Source: Blastocatellia bacterium
GTDB taxonomy: Bacteria; Acidobacteriota; Blastocatellia; UBA7656
Assembly: GCA_035275065.1 (NCBI GenBank)
Contig: DATENM010000055.1
Span: 62,001 to 126,000, forward strand
Direction of reading: 5' to 3'
DNA: 64,000 nt
Shown: positions 39,901-48,564 of the stretch, piece after piece
Numbering within the stretch: the stretch's first letter is position 1
Layout of the letters: each line of letters starts with the position of its first letter
The notes under the pieces: generated by a model
What the model was told of the DNA's origin: nothing
Seen by the model: the letters and a program-made list of their open reading frames with translations, nothing else
The model's database searches: none
Made by a program: the position numbers and the translations under genes

Positions 39901-42900
39901 ATGAGCAAGATCCGTAACACATCAACCGACCCCGAAAACCAGGCCGTGAAGCCCACGACCAGCGCCGCTCAACAACCCGCCGGTCAAGACATCTTCGACG
40001 CGCTGACCCGCATCGCGCAGGGCGATCTGACATTTCGGATTAACGGCACATCGGCGGTCGGCGAAGATCGCCAGTTGCTCCATAACCTCGACGGTCTCGC
40101 CCGCCGCCTGCGCTACATCGTCGGTCGCCTGCAACGCGCCGCCGATTCAATCGAAACGGTGGTCGGCGAAGTCTTGCGCGGCACGCAGACGCTCTCGGCA
40201 GGCGTCATCGATGAGGCCAAGTCGGTCGAAGAAACCTCAAGCTCGATCTCGGAAATCAACGCTTCGATGCATTCCGTGGGCGGCAGCCTTGGCACGCTGT
40301 CGAACCTCTCGCAATCGACCTCGACCTCGGTGATGGAGATGGCGACCTCCATCAATCAGGTCTCGGAAAACGCTGGCGAGCTGGCGCAATTCGTCGAAGA
40401 AACCGCCTCGGCCATCGAAGAGATGGCCGTCAGCATACGCAAGGTTGCCGAATCGACCGAGGCGCTTGCCGAGTCCGCCGAGAAGACCGCCGGCGCGATG
40501 GAAGCCATTGACAGCTCGACGCGCAGCATCGGCGAATCGGTGAACGAAACGACGGTGCTGGCAGACGAGGTGGCGCGCTCCGCCGACGCCGGCAGCCAGG
40601 TGGTCGCCGACACCGCCGCCAGCATGAGCAACATCAAAGGCGCGATTGACGCCGCCACCGATACCATCACACGGCTCGGCAGGCGCTCGGAACAGATCGG
40701 CGAAGTCACTCACGTCATCAACGAGATTGCCGACCGCACCCACCTGCTCGCCTTGAACGCCGCGATACTGGCGGCGCAGGCCGGCACGCAGGGTCGCGGC
40801 TTTCGCATCGTCGCCGACGAGATCAAAGAGTTGAGCGAGCGCACCGCTGCCTCGACTCGCGAGATCGAAGACATGATCAAGGCGGTGCGTGAAGAGGTCG
40901 CCGAGGCCATCGAGCGGGTTGCGGTCGGCGGCGAGCGCGCCGACGAAGGCGTCGAGCTGGCCTCACGCGCCTCAGAGCTGCTCGCGGAGATTCGCGTCAA
41001 GACCAACGCCGCTTCTGACCGCATCCGCCTGATTGCCGACGCCACCGCCGTGCAGGCGACCGAGAGCCACACGGTGCTTGAAGCCGTCGAGCTGGTGCGC
41101 CAGCAGGCGCGCGGCATCGAGCGCGCCACCAGCGAACAGGCGCTCACCTCGCGCCACATCGGCGAGCGCGCCTTGCACATGAGCGAGCTGACGGAGCAGG
41201 TGCGCCGCGCCACAGGCGAGCAGGCGCAGGTGTCGAAATACATCGCTCAGGCCATGGAAGAGCTGACGATGGTCGTCGAGCAGATTCGCCAGGCGTCGAA
41301 TGAGCAGTCCGCCGGCACCGATCAGGTGCTGCGCGCCATCGAGACCATCAAAGAAGTCGTCGGGCGCAATCAAGCATCGATCTCCGGCATCAACAGCGCG
41401 GTTGATCTGCTGGTGCGCGAGGCCGAATTGCTCAACCGCGAAGTCGAAGCCTTCTCGCTGCCGGTGCCTGAGCGCGGCGGCCATCTGCGCTTCGCATTGC
41501 GGACCTCGACGCTGGCGCTCGACCCGGCGACGCTCTCATCGATCTCGCGCATCGAGGTGATGTCGAACGTCTTTGAAGGGCTGGTGCAGTTCGGCGAGCG
41601 CGCAGACATCCGCCCGGGCATTGCCGAGCGCTGGGAGATTTCGCCTGACGGCCGCGTTTACACCTTCTACCTGCGCGAAGCGGCGCGCTTTCACAATGGG
41701 CGGCGGGTGCGCGGCGACGACGTGAAGTATTCCTTCGAGCGCCAGATGCGCCAGAACGAAGACGCCGCTGCCTGGGTCTTCCGCCCCATCGTCGGCGCCG
41801 ATCAGTTCATCAGCGGCGAGAGCGAGACCGTGGCCGGCATCACGGTCAGCAGCGAGCATGTCATCAAGATCGAGTTGATTCAGCCGATGGCCTTCTTTCT
41901 GGCGACGCTCTGCATGGATTACTGCTCGGTGGTGCCGCGCGAAGAGGTCGAGCGCCCGGCGATGGATTTCGCCCTGCGGCCCGTCGGCTCTGGCCCCTTC
42001 CGCGTCGTCGAGCCGGTCGTCGGCCACGAAGTCTTGCTCGAACGCTTTACGCATTACTGGAACCCCGAGCTGCCTTATGTGGATCGGCTGACCGTGCAGT
42101 TCCACATGAGCGCCGAAGAGATACTCGACGCTTTCCTGCGCAAAGAGGTGGATTACGTCAGCGACTTGCCGCTGACGAGCCTTGCCGAGTTGCGGGCGCA
42201 GCCGGACGAGGTTCACCTGCTCGAAGCGGTGCAGTTGCAGACGCGCATGCTGGTCTTTGACTGCGAGCGCCCGCCGTTTGCCGACAAGCGCGTGCGCCAG
42301 GCGATCTGTTATGCCATCAACCGCGAGAAGTTTTTGCGCGACGTGTATGGCAACATGGCCGAGCCGGCGACCGGACCAATTCCGCCGGGCGTACTGGGGT
42401 ATGATTCAAGCCTGCGCGGCTACGAGTATGACCCGGAGCGGGCGCAGGCCATGCTCGAAGAGGCCGGCTACGCCGGCGGCTTTGATACGGAGATATGGTG
42501 GCCGCAATCGGTGAACCCGAACGTCGAGTGCTTGAAAGACGATCTCGCCGAGGTCGGCATCCGCGCAGAGTTCCGTTATGTCGTGCAGGCCGAGATGCAG
42601 CGCGCCTTGCGTTTGCGCATGGTGCCGATTGCCGGGCGCGACTGGTACGCCGATTACCCCGACCCCGACAACTTCACCTACGTCCTGTTCAACTCGCACA
42701 ACCGCGAGCTGTTCATCAATGCCTACGTCAACGAAGAGATCGACCGCCTGACGAACGAGGCGCGCTCGGTGATGAACCGCGAACAGCGCGAGGCGCTCTA
42801 TGGCGAAGTCACGCGCCTGCTGCTCGAAGACGCGCCGTGCGCCTTCCTGGCGCACCGCCGCAGCTTTGTGGCGCACCGCGCCAACCTCGAAGGCGTTACC

Positions 42901-42972
42901 CTGCACCTGCTCTCGCCCTTCATCACACCGAAGGATTTATGGTTTGCGAAAGTCGAGGCAGGGGAGAAGTAG
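39901..42972 (+). CDS. Soluble chemoreceptor signalling domain fused to a family-5 peptide-binding protein
   Basis: A 1023-residue single frame without signal peptide or membrane helix. Residues about 20-60 resemble a HAMP end (ALTRIAQGDLTFRI). Residues about 95-505 are a methyl-accepting chemotaxis signalling hairpin whose tip reads LLALNAAILAAQAGTQGRGF (about 278-300). From about 520 the chain is a solute-binding protein of the SBP_bac_5 (dipeptide/oligopeptide/nickel) type: GGHLRFALRTSTLALDPATL, NVFEGLVQFG, RFHNGRRVRGDDVKYSFERQ, PVGSGPFRV, DKRVRQAICYAINREKF, DWYADYPDPDNF. This binding fold is normally periplasmic. Here the layout predicts a cytoplasmic ligand sensor wired directly to a CheA-type pathway. 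Confidence 0.92.
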   Translation: MSKIRNTSTDPENQAVKPTTSAAQQPAGQDIFDALTRIAQGDLTFRINGTSAVGEDRQLLHNLDGLARRLRYIVGRLQRAADSIETVVGEVLRGTQTLSAGVIDEAKSVEETSSSISEINASMHSVGGSLGTLSNLSQSTSTSVMEMATSINQVSENAGELAQFVEETASAIEEMAVSIRKVAESTEALAESAEKTAGAMEAIDSSTRSIGESVNETTVLADEVARSADAGSQVVADTAASMSNIKGAIDAATDTITRLGRRSEQIGEVTHVINEIADRTHLLALNAAILAAQAGTQGRGFRIVADEIKELSERTAASTREIEDMIKAVREEVAEAIERVAVGGERADEGVELASRASELLAEIRVKTNAASDRIRLIADATAVQATESHTVLEAVELVRQQARGIERATSEQALTSRHIGERALHMSELTEQVRRATGEQAQVSKYIAQAMEELTMVVEQIRQASNEQSAGTDQVLRAIETIKEVVGRNQASISGINSAVDLLVREAELLNREVEAFSLPVPERGGHLRFALRTSTLALDPATLSSISRIEVMSNVFEGLVQFGERADIRPGIAERWEISPDGRVYTFYLREAARFHNGRRVRGDDVKYSFERQMRQNEDAAAWVFRPIVGADQFISGESETVAGITVSSEHVIKIELIQPMAFFLATLCMDYCSVVPREEVERPAMDFALRPVGSGPFRVVEPVVGHEVLLERFTHYWNPELPYVDRLTVQFHMSAEEILDAFLRKEVDYVSDLPLTSLAELRAQPDEVHLLEAVQLQTRMLVFDCERPPFADKRVRQAICYAINREKFLRDVYGNMAEPATGPIPPGVLGYDSSLRGYEYDPERAQAMLEEAGYAGGFDTEIWWPQSVNPNVECLKDDLAEVGIRAEFRYVVQAEMQRALRLRMVPIAGRDWYADYPDPDNFTYVLFNSHNRELFINAYVNEEIDRLTNEARSVMNREQREALYGEVTRLLLEDAPCAFLAHRRSFVAHRANLEGVTLHLLSPFITPKDLWFAKVEAGEK

Positions 42973-43238
42973 GCAGGAAGCAGGCGGCAGTTGTCAGTTA
43001 TCAGTTACCAGTCGGCAGTTGGCAGTTGGCAGTTGGCAGTAGTCCCGTAGGGACGCGATATTTATAGTTACAGACCCCGAAAGGGATCAAGCCCCGTAGG
43101 GACGCAATCTCGACATTGCGCCCCTACGGGGCTTGAGGTTTTTGGGGCCGCGACGACTATAAACATCCCGCTCCTAACGGAGCTTAGAGATCACCTGTCT
43201 TCCGCCTCCCCTCCCTAGCCCCTGGTCCCTGGTCCCTA
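42970..43238. repeat. Heptamer arms enclosing composite palindrome copy 2
   Basis: The block fills the gap between the convergent stops of the chemoreceptor fusion and the kinase-like paralogue. The left arm has GGCAGTT/GGCAGTA units starting at the stop codon. The right side has CCTGGTC units ending at the other stop. The 145-bp palindrome lies between. Confidence 0.8.
43041..43185 (-). repeat. 145-bp composite palindrome, copy 2 (inverted)
   Basis: Same length and arrangement as 37502-37646 but in opposite orientation. Central arms are at 43089-43108 and 43115-43134 (one G-T type mismatch), with outer TTTATAGT/ACTATAAA arms and end hairpins. Together the copies bracket 37684-42972. Confidence 0.87.
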
Positions 43239-44303
43239 CTTGAGGCTTCTGAGTTGATCGATGCGGGCGCGCGTCGCTTTGACGTAGGTGATGATCTCGG
43301 CATCTGTGAAGCCGCCGGCGCGATAGGCATCGGCCAGTTGCTTGTCCGAGAGCCGGCCCAGCAGCTCGCCCATCCAGCGAGCGTTTTCGACCGTCACGCC
43401 TTCAAGCGCCTTCGGGTCTTTGCCTTTGTAATGAAAGACTACCTGCCCATTTTTCACGCCATCAATAAACATCTGGCCGGCATAAGCGTCAGGCTCGCCT
43501 TTGCTGCCCGCCGGGGCGTTGCCGAAGAAAGGCAGCTTGGTGAAAAAGCTGCCGGTCGAGCCGAGCGTGCCGCCGAGGTCGGCGACGTAATAGATTTTCG
43601 CATCGCGGTCGCCGCCGCTCTTTTTGCCGGCGCGGACGATCTTGTTGTTGACCTCTTTCAAGTCCCAGTTGTTCAACAGCACCATCAAAACCTTCAGCCC
43701 TTGCAGCTCGCGTGTGCCCATAAACGGGTTCGTGTGCCACGACCACAGGCCGTCTTCTTTATAGCCGTCGTCGCGCCGCTCGAAGCGCACGTCCCAGACG
43801 TCGAAGCCGCCGCGCCCTTCGATGTGCGTGCGCTTGACGAAGTAATCCTGGTCAACGTGGTAGCCCGCGGCCCAGACGATGCGCGAGGCGGCGGTTTCGG
43901 GCTTGGCTTCGGGGCCGAATTTGACCGTCCACTTGCGGCCTTTGTCGTCCGCGACTTGAATCTTTTCCGAGGTGCCGGAACTGCTGCGCTTCTCGAAGGT
44001 GAACTTGCCCTGCGGGTCGGGAGCGCCGTCGGCCCCGCCCGGGCCGTTAAACAGGTCGAGGCTTTCGATGTTTGTCGGCTCCGTCCATAAGACGTTGCGC
44101 ATCTCGCGGTCGCTCACGGCCGGCGACTGATCCGCGTCGTCTTTGTCCTTCTTTGCTTTCTTGTCGGCCTTATCTGCCTTGTCCGCCTTATCCTTCTTTC
44201 CCTTTTTGTCTTTATCCTGAACGCCTGCCGGCGCGCTCGCAGTGAAACCCGTCAACAAACAAAAGACTGCCAGGGTGGCAATCAGCTTCCTGGTTCGCAT
44301 CAT
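43236..44303 (-). CDS. Secreted protein with kinase-like (HipA/Fam20-type) motifs, paralogue B
   Basis: A 355-residue exported protein (MMRTRKLIATLAVFCLLTGFT). After the signal it has a lysine-rich linker of repeated KADKADK units, then a domain clearly homologous to 33670-34671. Shared blocks are GRKWTVKFGPEAKPETAASR, DQDYFVKR, GRGGFDVW, LQGLKVLMVLLNNWDLKEVN, KIYYVADLGGTLGS and ARWMGELLGRLSDKQLADAY. The Lys, Glu, DLKxxN and DLG residues are in kinase-like order, and the DLKEVN loop is closer to canonical kinases than in paralogue A. The substrate and activity are unknown. The signal peptide points to the periplasm or outside. The kinase call is inference. Confidence 0.76.
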   Translation of the reverse strand: MMRTRKLIATLAVFCLLTGFTASAPAGVQDKDKKGKKDKADKADKADKKAKKDKDDADQSPAVSDREMRNVLWTEPTNIESLDLFNGPGGADGAPDPQGKFTFEKRSSSGTSEKIQVADDKGRKWTVKFGPEAKPETAASRIVWAAGYHVDQDYFVKRTHIEGRGGFDVWDVRFERRDDGYKEDGLWSWHTNPFMGTRELQGLKVLMVLLNNWDLKEVNNKIVRAGKKSGGDRDAKIYYVADLGGTLGSTGSFFTKLPFFGNAPAGSKGEPDAYAGQMFIDGVKNGQVVFHYKGKDPKALEGVTVENARWMGELLGRLSDKQLADAYRAGGFTDAEIITYVKATRARIDQLRSLK

Positions 44304-44475
44304 GTTTCAGTCCTCCACGCACAGTGAATAAGCCTCATTATAGACATTCAGTCAGTCGTCGCAAAGCGGCTTTGTGAATTGATCATAGGTTAGGGCTTTC
44401 CCTGCCGTGACGAGCAGTCGCCGGGGAAAAGGCCGCCGTCAGGCGGGGTTGGCGAGCAGGCAAACAGGAAGGGAG

Positions 44476-44504
44476 GGCCGGAGCGGCAGATTGCGGCTCC
44501 GGCC
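44476..44504 (-). terminator. GC-rich hairpin after the 44514-45434 gene
   Basis: A 9-bp perfect stem GGCCGGAGC/GCTCCGGCC with an 11-nt loop starts about 10 nt after the stop on the minus strand. It is followed by a pyrimidine stretch but not a clean T run. Confidence 0.45.
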
Positions 44505-44513
44505 ATTCGCAGC

Positions 44514-45434
44514 TTAATTAGAGCGTTCGACGAAATCGCCGATGGTCACTTCAGCGGTCGTGCGCGTGATCATCGCGACACAGGTATGGTTTTCGACTTT
44601 CAGCACCACCATCTCGCCCAGCACACGGCGCGGGATGGACGGGCGCTCTTTCATGATCTGTTCGAGCGGTTTGTTGGTCGCCTGTACCGAATACTCGCCG
44701 CCCTGATAGCGGTCGCTGCCGAAATCCTTATCGCGCTTGCGGACGATGTCGGTCTTCGGCGTCTGGGTGATGCCTTCGGTCGGGCCGGTCTGCCGGTAGA
44801 TCGTGAAGTAATCGCCCGGCTGGACGTTCTGTTGCCGCCCCAGGTCCAGGAAGACGACGCGATTGGCCGAAAGGTGTTCATGAAAACCCGGAGCCATGAT
44901 GATCTGGCCTTTGGTCTCGTTCGTGCCTTCGCCGTAGCGCGGCAGCGGCCGCGACTCGCGCGCCACCGGCGGCGCGATCTCTTCATAAGGACGCAGCAGG
45001 TCGCCGAACTCGACGGTGTCGCACGACACCAGAATCTGCGCCGTGGCGGTCTGATCCTGGACTTCGAGGACGCGCAGCAAGCCGACTTCGCGGACATAGA
45101 CGCCCATCTTCTTCTTGTTGAATGGGTGTTTGAACTCGCCGAGCGGGCGGATGATGAAATAGGCGGCTCCCGGCTGGATGCCGGCGCCGCGGCCGCGGTT
45201 GAGAAAGACGACATCGCCCTGCGCGAACGTCACCTTCATGTTCTCCTGCTCGGCGCCGATGATCTGCAAAGACGTGCTCGGCATGACGTCGGCAATGTAG
45301 CCCGTGCAATAGACGTCTGTGCCTCTGGTGATGGGATCGGCCTGGTCGGTGCCGTGCTGCTGCGAGGCGGCCGGCAGCGCCAGCCACACAAGCGACACCG
45401 CCGCTAGGACGGCGACGCGGGCAATGATTCTCAT
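44514..45434 (-). CDS. Secreted hypothetical protein with two FlgT/LysM-like beta units
   Basis: A 306-residue exported protein. The start at 45434 (MRIIARVAVLAAVSLVWLAL) is preceded by AAGGAGTC and gives a clean signal peptide; longer frames upstream lack one. The mature protein holds two similar beta-rich blocks containing GDVVFLNRGRGAGIQPGAAYF and VVFLDLGRQQNVQPGDYF. Each is followed by IIRP or IYRQ and later VLEVQDQTATAQIL or VLKVENHTCVAMIT. This 'level of grounding' pattern is seen in FlgT C-terminal-like and related periplasmic proteins. No catalytic motif is visible. It might be a cell-wall or envelope adaptor. I do not recognise the exact family. Confidence 0.8.
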   Translation of the reverse strand: MRIIARVAVLAAVSLVWLALPAASQQHGTDQADPITRGTDVYCTGYIADVMPSTSLQIIGAEQENMKVTFAQGDVVFLNRGRGAGIQPGAAYFIIRPLGEFKHPFNKKKMGVYVREVGLLRVLEVQDQTATAQILVSCDTVEFGDLLRPYEEIAPPVARESRPLPRYGEGTNETKGQIIMAPGFHEHLSANRVVFLDLGRQQNVQPGDYFTIYRQTGPTEGITQTPKTDIVRKRDKDFGSDRYQGGEYSVQATNKPLEQIMKERPSIPRRVLGEMVVLKVENHTCVAMITRTTAEVTIGDFVERSN

Positions 45435-45904
45435 GGCGACTCCTTCGAGTTTGCGGGGAGCGAAATGAACCGGACTTCGGGGGCAGACTTGATTGCTGCA
45501 ACTGCCGGCAAAGTACCAGAGTGGCCGGGCCAAGTCAATAATAAATGCCGCGCCCGACGCCGCCGCTCGCCCCTTTTCTCGATGTGGCAATCCCGTCACG
45601 GTTTGGGAATTTTGACTACTCTACAAAATGGCAATTCGGTCCGGGGAAACGTGATAATTTTCTTGACACTCAGGCAAATAAAGCGATAATGGCTGGCAGC
45701 CACTTAGGTTGATTATTTACGCAGTCATACGTAGCAGTCGCTCCGAAAATTAATCGAGGTAACATCGAACGAGAAATTAAAGGGTCAGTCACCTGGGAGG
45801 GGTATCAGCAGATTCAGCTCACGCCTGCCGCTCATGAAACCCTCTCACACCAGATTACTTTCCCTGAGGACGGACCGGTTGGATCAAGGAGTAGGAGGCC
45901 CAAA
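45435..45904. other. Divergent intergenic region (470 bp)
   Basis: No tandem repeat or RNA gene is recognised. The only clear signal is the plus-strand promoter at 45663-45690. The AT content is higher than in the surrounding genes around 45590-45800, and the zinc-ribbon gene would have a leader of about 210 nt. Confidence 0.45.
45663..45690 (+). promoter_or_regulatory. Promoter of the zinc-ribbon gene
   Basis: TTGACA (45663-45668) and GATAAT (45685-45690) with a 16-bp spacer, in an AT-rich stretch. Confidence 0.6.
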
Positions 45905-46246
45905 GTGTACGAATACAAGGATAAGGTCATTAACTGCGTAGATTGCGCCGAAGAGTTTATCTTTACGGCCGGCGAGCAGCTATTCTTTGCCGACAAGGGC
46001 TTAAAGAACGACCCGAAGCGCTGCAAAGGCTGCAAGACGAAAAAAAATGAGCGGATCGCCGCCAACATGGCGAGTTTCGGACAGCCGTTCCCGCGCGAGC
46101 GCGTCGAAGTCCTGGTGCGCTGCGCCTTGTGCGCCGTCGAGACGACCGTGCCGTTTCGCCCGACCCAGGGACGCCCGGTTTATTGCCGGGATTGTTTCCT
46201 GAGGATGCGTGCGTCGTCCGCGCACGCTCACGCGCCGCTCGCTTAG
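45905..46246 (+). CDS. Double zinc-ribbon protein
   Basis: A 113-residue protein starting at GTG 45905. Two metal sites are visible. The first, CVDCAEEFIFTAGEQLFFAD ending CKGCKTKK, is the zinc-ribbon type listed as zf-trcl. The second, CALCAVETTVPFRPTQGRPV followed by YCRDCF, is a CxxC-x17-CxxC module. Such proteins are small, cytosolic and probably bind RNA, DNA or the transcription machinery; no function is established. The long AT-rich leader suggests strong or regulated expression. Confidence 0.88.
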   Translation: MYEYKDKVINCVDCAEEFIFTAGEQLFFADKGLKNDPKRCKGCKTKKNERIAANMASFGQPFPRERVEVLVRCALCAVETTVPFRPTQGRPVYCRDCFLRMRASSAHAHAPLA

Positions 46247-46318
46247 CCCCTTCGCCTCACAAACCATTTGCGTCCGTCCACCCGCCTGGCCGCCTTTTCG
46301 GCGGCAGTGTGCGCGCCG

Positions 46319-47191
46319 TCAGTCGCCGAGCGTGCCCAGATAATCACGCACCTTCTTCATATCTTCCCAGGCTTCGCGCTTCTTATCCGGCGAGCGCAGC
46401 AGATAGGCCGGGTGAAAGGTCGGCATCACCTTGATGCCGTTCCAGTCGCGCCACTCGCCGCGTGACCGCGTGATCGTGTCTTTCGTCCGCAGCAGGCATT
46501 GAAAAGCCGGCGAGCCGAGCGCGACGATCACTTGCGGCTTGATGAAGGCGAGCTGCCGGAAGAGGAACTGCTCGCAGGTGGCGACTTCGTCGCGCTCCGG
46601 CGTGCGGTTGCCGGGCGGGCGGCACTTGACGACGTTGGCGATGTAGCACTGCTCACGTTTCAGGCCGATGGCGGCGATGATCTTGTCGAGCAATTGGCCG
46701 GCGCGACCGACGAAGGGCCGCCCGGTGGCGTCCTCATCGGCCCCCGGACCTTCGCCGACAAAGACCAGCCGGGCCTGCGAGTCGCCTTCGCCGTAGACGA
46801 TGTGCGTGCGATGCTCATGCAGCTTACAGCGCGTGCATTCGCCAATCTCTTCGCGGATCGCCTCAAGCGAAGGGTCTTGTGAGTGGATGACGGGCAGCGG
46901 ACGAGCGGCGGGCGTGGTTTCGTCGGTCGGCTCGAGGTCGCCGAACAGCGCAGCCTGTCCGGGCGCGTCTTTCTTCTTTGGCATAGGCTCCTGCCTGGCA
47001 GCATTGATCTCCGGCGGCGTCGGATCGGCGACCGATATCTTCGTTGGAACCGCAAAGCCGGCCTCCACAGCCGGTTTCGCGGCAGGCAGCGAATCGCCGA
47101 TCTCGGTGACGCCGATCTCACGATAGAACTTCAACTGCTCTTCGAGCTGCCGCGCAACGGCGGCCATTGCTTCAATAATTTCCTCTGACAT
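46319..47191 (-). CDS. Uracil-DNA glycosylase, family 4 (Fe-S)
   Basis: A 290-residue protein whose C-terminal 190 residues form a family 4 uracil-DNA glycosylase that removes uracil from DNA. The iron-sulfur cysteines begin in CTRCKL (about residue 125), with further Cys in VVKCRPPGNRTP and in the ATCEQFL segment. The active-site motif GEGPGADEDATGRPFVGRAG has GEGPG where GEAPG is usual, and TFHPAYLLR carries the catalytic-loop His. The first 115 residues are a Pro/Ala-rich, probably unstructured extension starting with a helix (VARQLEEQLKFYREI), which is typical of several phyla. It is transcribed alone. Confidence 0.94.
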   Translation of the reverse strand: MSEEIIEAMAAVARQLEEQLKFYREIGVTEIGDSLPAAKPAVEAGFAVPTKISVADPTPPEINAARQEPMPKKKDAPGQAALFGDLEPTDETTPAARPLPVIHSQDPSLEAIREEIGECTRCKLHEHRTHIVYGEGDSQARLVFVGEGPGADEDATGRPFVGRAGQLLDKIIAAIGLKREQCYIANVVKCRPPGNRTPERDEVATCEQFLFRQLAFIKPQVIVALGSPAFQCLLRTKDTITRSRGEWRDWNGIKVMPTFHPAYLLRSPDKKREAWEDMKKVRDYLGTLGD

Positions 47192-47337
47192 GCGCCTTGA
47201 TTTTCACCCCTGCGCTTGCGTTCGTCAATTGACCGCGAGGCCGCAAACCGATTCCGCCCGACGCGGATTTGTGATAAGGTCGGATCAACCCTGGGCGATC
47301 ATTGACAGATCGAAGGCGCACCCACAGGAGGTGGTTG

Positions 47338-48564
47338 ATGCTCTCAAAATCCCAAGCGCGACCGATGCTGCTGGCAGCCCTGTGCCTCTTGCTGACGGCC
47401 TGCCCCGCCTGGGCACAGCGCGGCGGTGGCCCCGGAGGCGCGCCGCCATCCATCCAATTCTTCATGCCCGACGGCTCGCTGCCGACGCATGAGATTCGCT
47501 TTACGCTCGAAAGCGATGCCGGGCGGGTCGAGACCTTCTTTTCAGACTCGAAGGGCAAGTTCCTGCTGTCGCGCGTCCTCGGCATGAAATCCGACGCCGG
47601 CTATCAGCTTACGGTCACCAGCGACGGCACCTCTTACGCGACGACCACGACGCGCTTCAAAGAGTATGGCGTGTATTACATTTCGGTCTTTCTGCTGCCG
47701 CTGCGCCGCCCGGCGCCCAAGCCCGCCGGAGTGGTCGATCTCGCCGAATTCGATGTCCTCGCGCCCGACAACGCCCGCGAAGTCTATCAGGCCGCATGGC
47801 GCGCTTACCAAAACGGACAGTTTGACGAAGCGGTGCGCGGCCTCGAACGCGCTCTAAAAATATACCCGAACTACTTTCGCGCCCTGAACGATCTCGGGGT
47901 GATCTATATGCGAGCGGGCCGCCTGGAACCGGCAGCGCAGATGTTTGAGCGCGCTATGAAGGTCGCGCCGCGGGTTTATCATCCGCGCCTGAACCTGGCG
48001 CTGATTCAGGCGCGGCGCGGTAAGAACCGCGAAGCCGTGACCTTGCTCGAACCGCTCTTGAAGGAGAACCCGACCATCGGCGACGCGCACATCGCGATGG
48101 CGGATGCGCTGGTCGCGCTCCGCCAGACGGACGAGGCGGAGGCGCATTATCGCGCCGCGCTCGGCGTCAATAAAGCCGGCCAGGAAGCGGCAGGCGACCT
48201 GCATTACAAGCTCGGTCTGCTGTTGAACCAGAAGCAAGACTACAAGGCGGCGGCGGCGGAATTGCGACTGGCCGCGGAAGCCCTGCCCGATTCGCCGAAA
48301 ATTCACCTGCAACTGGGCGGCGCGCTGCTGCAAATGAATGAGCTGGACGGGGCCGAACGGGCGCTGCTGGCGGCCTACCGCCTGGGCGGCGCGCAGATGG
48401 GTGGCGCGCAACTGATGCTCGGGCAGGTCTATTTCGCGGAGAAGAAATATCCGGCGGCCCGGCAGGCTTTCAGGCAGTACCTGATAGACGTGCCGCAAGC
48501 GCCGAACCGCGCCGAGGTCGAAGGGGTGATTGAAAAGATCAACGCCGCGCTCGGCAGCAACTGA
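47338..48564 (+). CDS. Secreted tetratricopeptide-repeat protein
   Basis: A 408-residue exported protein starting at 47338 behind CAGGAGGTGG. The signal peptide (PMLLAALCLLLTACPAWAQ) may be of lipoprotein type because of the LTAC box. An N-terminal beta domain (residues about 35-125: FFMPDGSLPTHEIRFTLESD) resembles a carboxypeptidase-regulatory/Ig-like fold. It is followed by about seven TPR units (for example AWRAYQNGQFDEAVRGLERA, LHYKLGLLLNQKQDYKAAAA, LMLGQVYFAEKKYPAARQAF). The protein probably assembles envelope complexes. It is separated by 329 bp from the sigma-factor operon. Confidence 0.88.
   Translation: MLSKSQARPMLLAALCLLLTACPAWAQRGGGPGGAPPSIQFFMPDGSLPTHEIRFTLESDAGRVETFFSDSKGKFLLSRVLGMKSDAGYQLTVTSDGTSYATTTTRFKEYGVYYISVFLLPLRRPAPKPAGVVDLAEFDVLAPDNAREVYQAAWRAYQNGQFDEAVRGLERALKIYPNYFRALNDLGVIYMRAGRLEPAAQMFERAMKVAPRVYHPRLNLALIQARRGKNREAVTLLEPLLKENPTIGDAHIAMADALVALRQTDEAEAHYRAALGVNKAGQEAAGDLHYKLGLLLNQKQDYKAAAAELRLAAEALPDSPKIHLQLGGALLQMNELDGAERALLAAYRLGGAQMGGAQLMLGQVYFAEKKYPAARQAFRQYLIDVPQAPNRAEVEGVIEKINAALGSN

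Noticed and set aside
39901..42972. Possibility that the MCP-SBP fusion is two genes joined by a sequencing error
   Set aside because: The frame is continuous through the junction with normal codon use and no internal start or stop arrangement typical of two genes. It is kept as a real fusion, with assembly check advised in the finding.
45435..45904. Possible riboswitch in the long leader
   Set aside because: No known aptamer consensus could be recognised by eye; only the promoter is supported.
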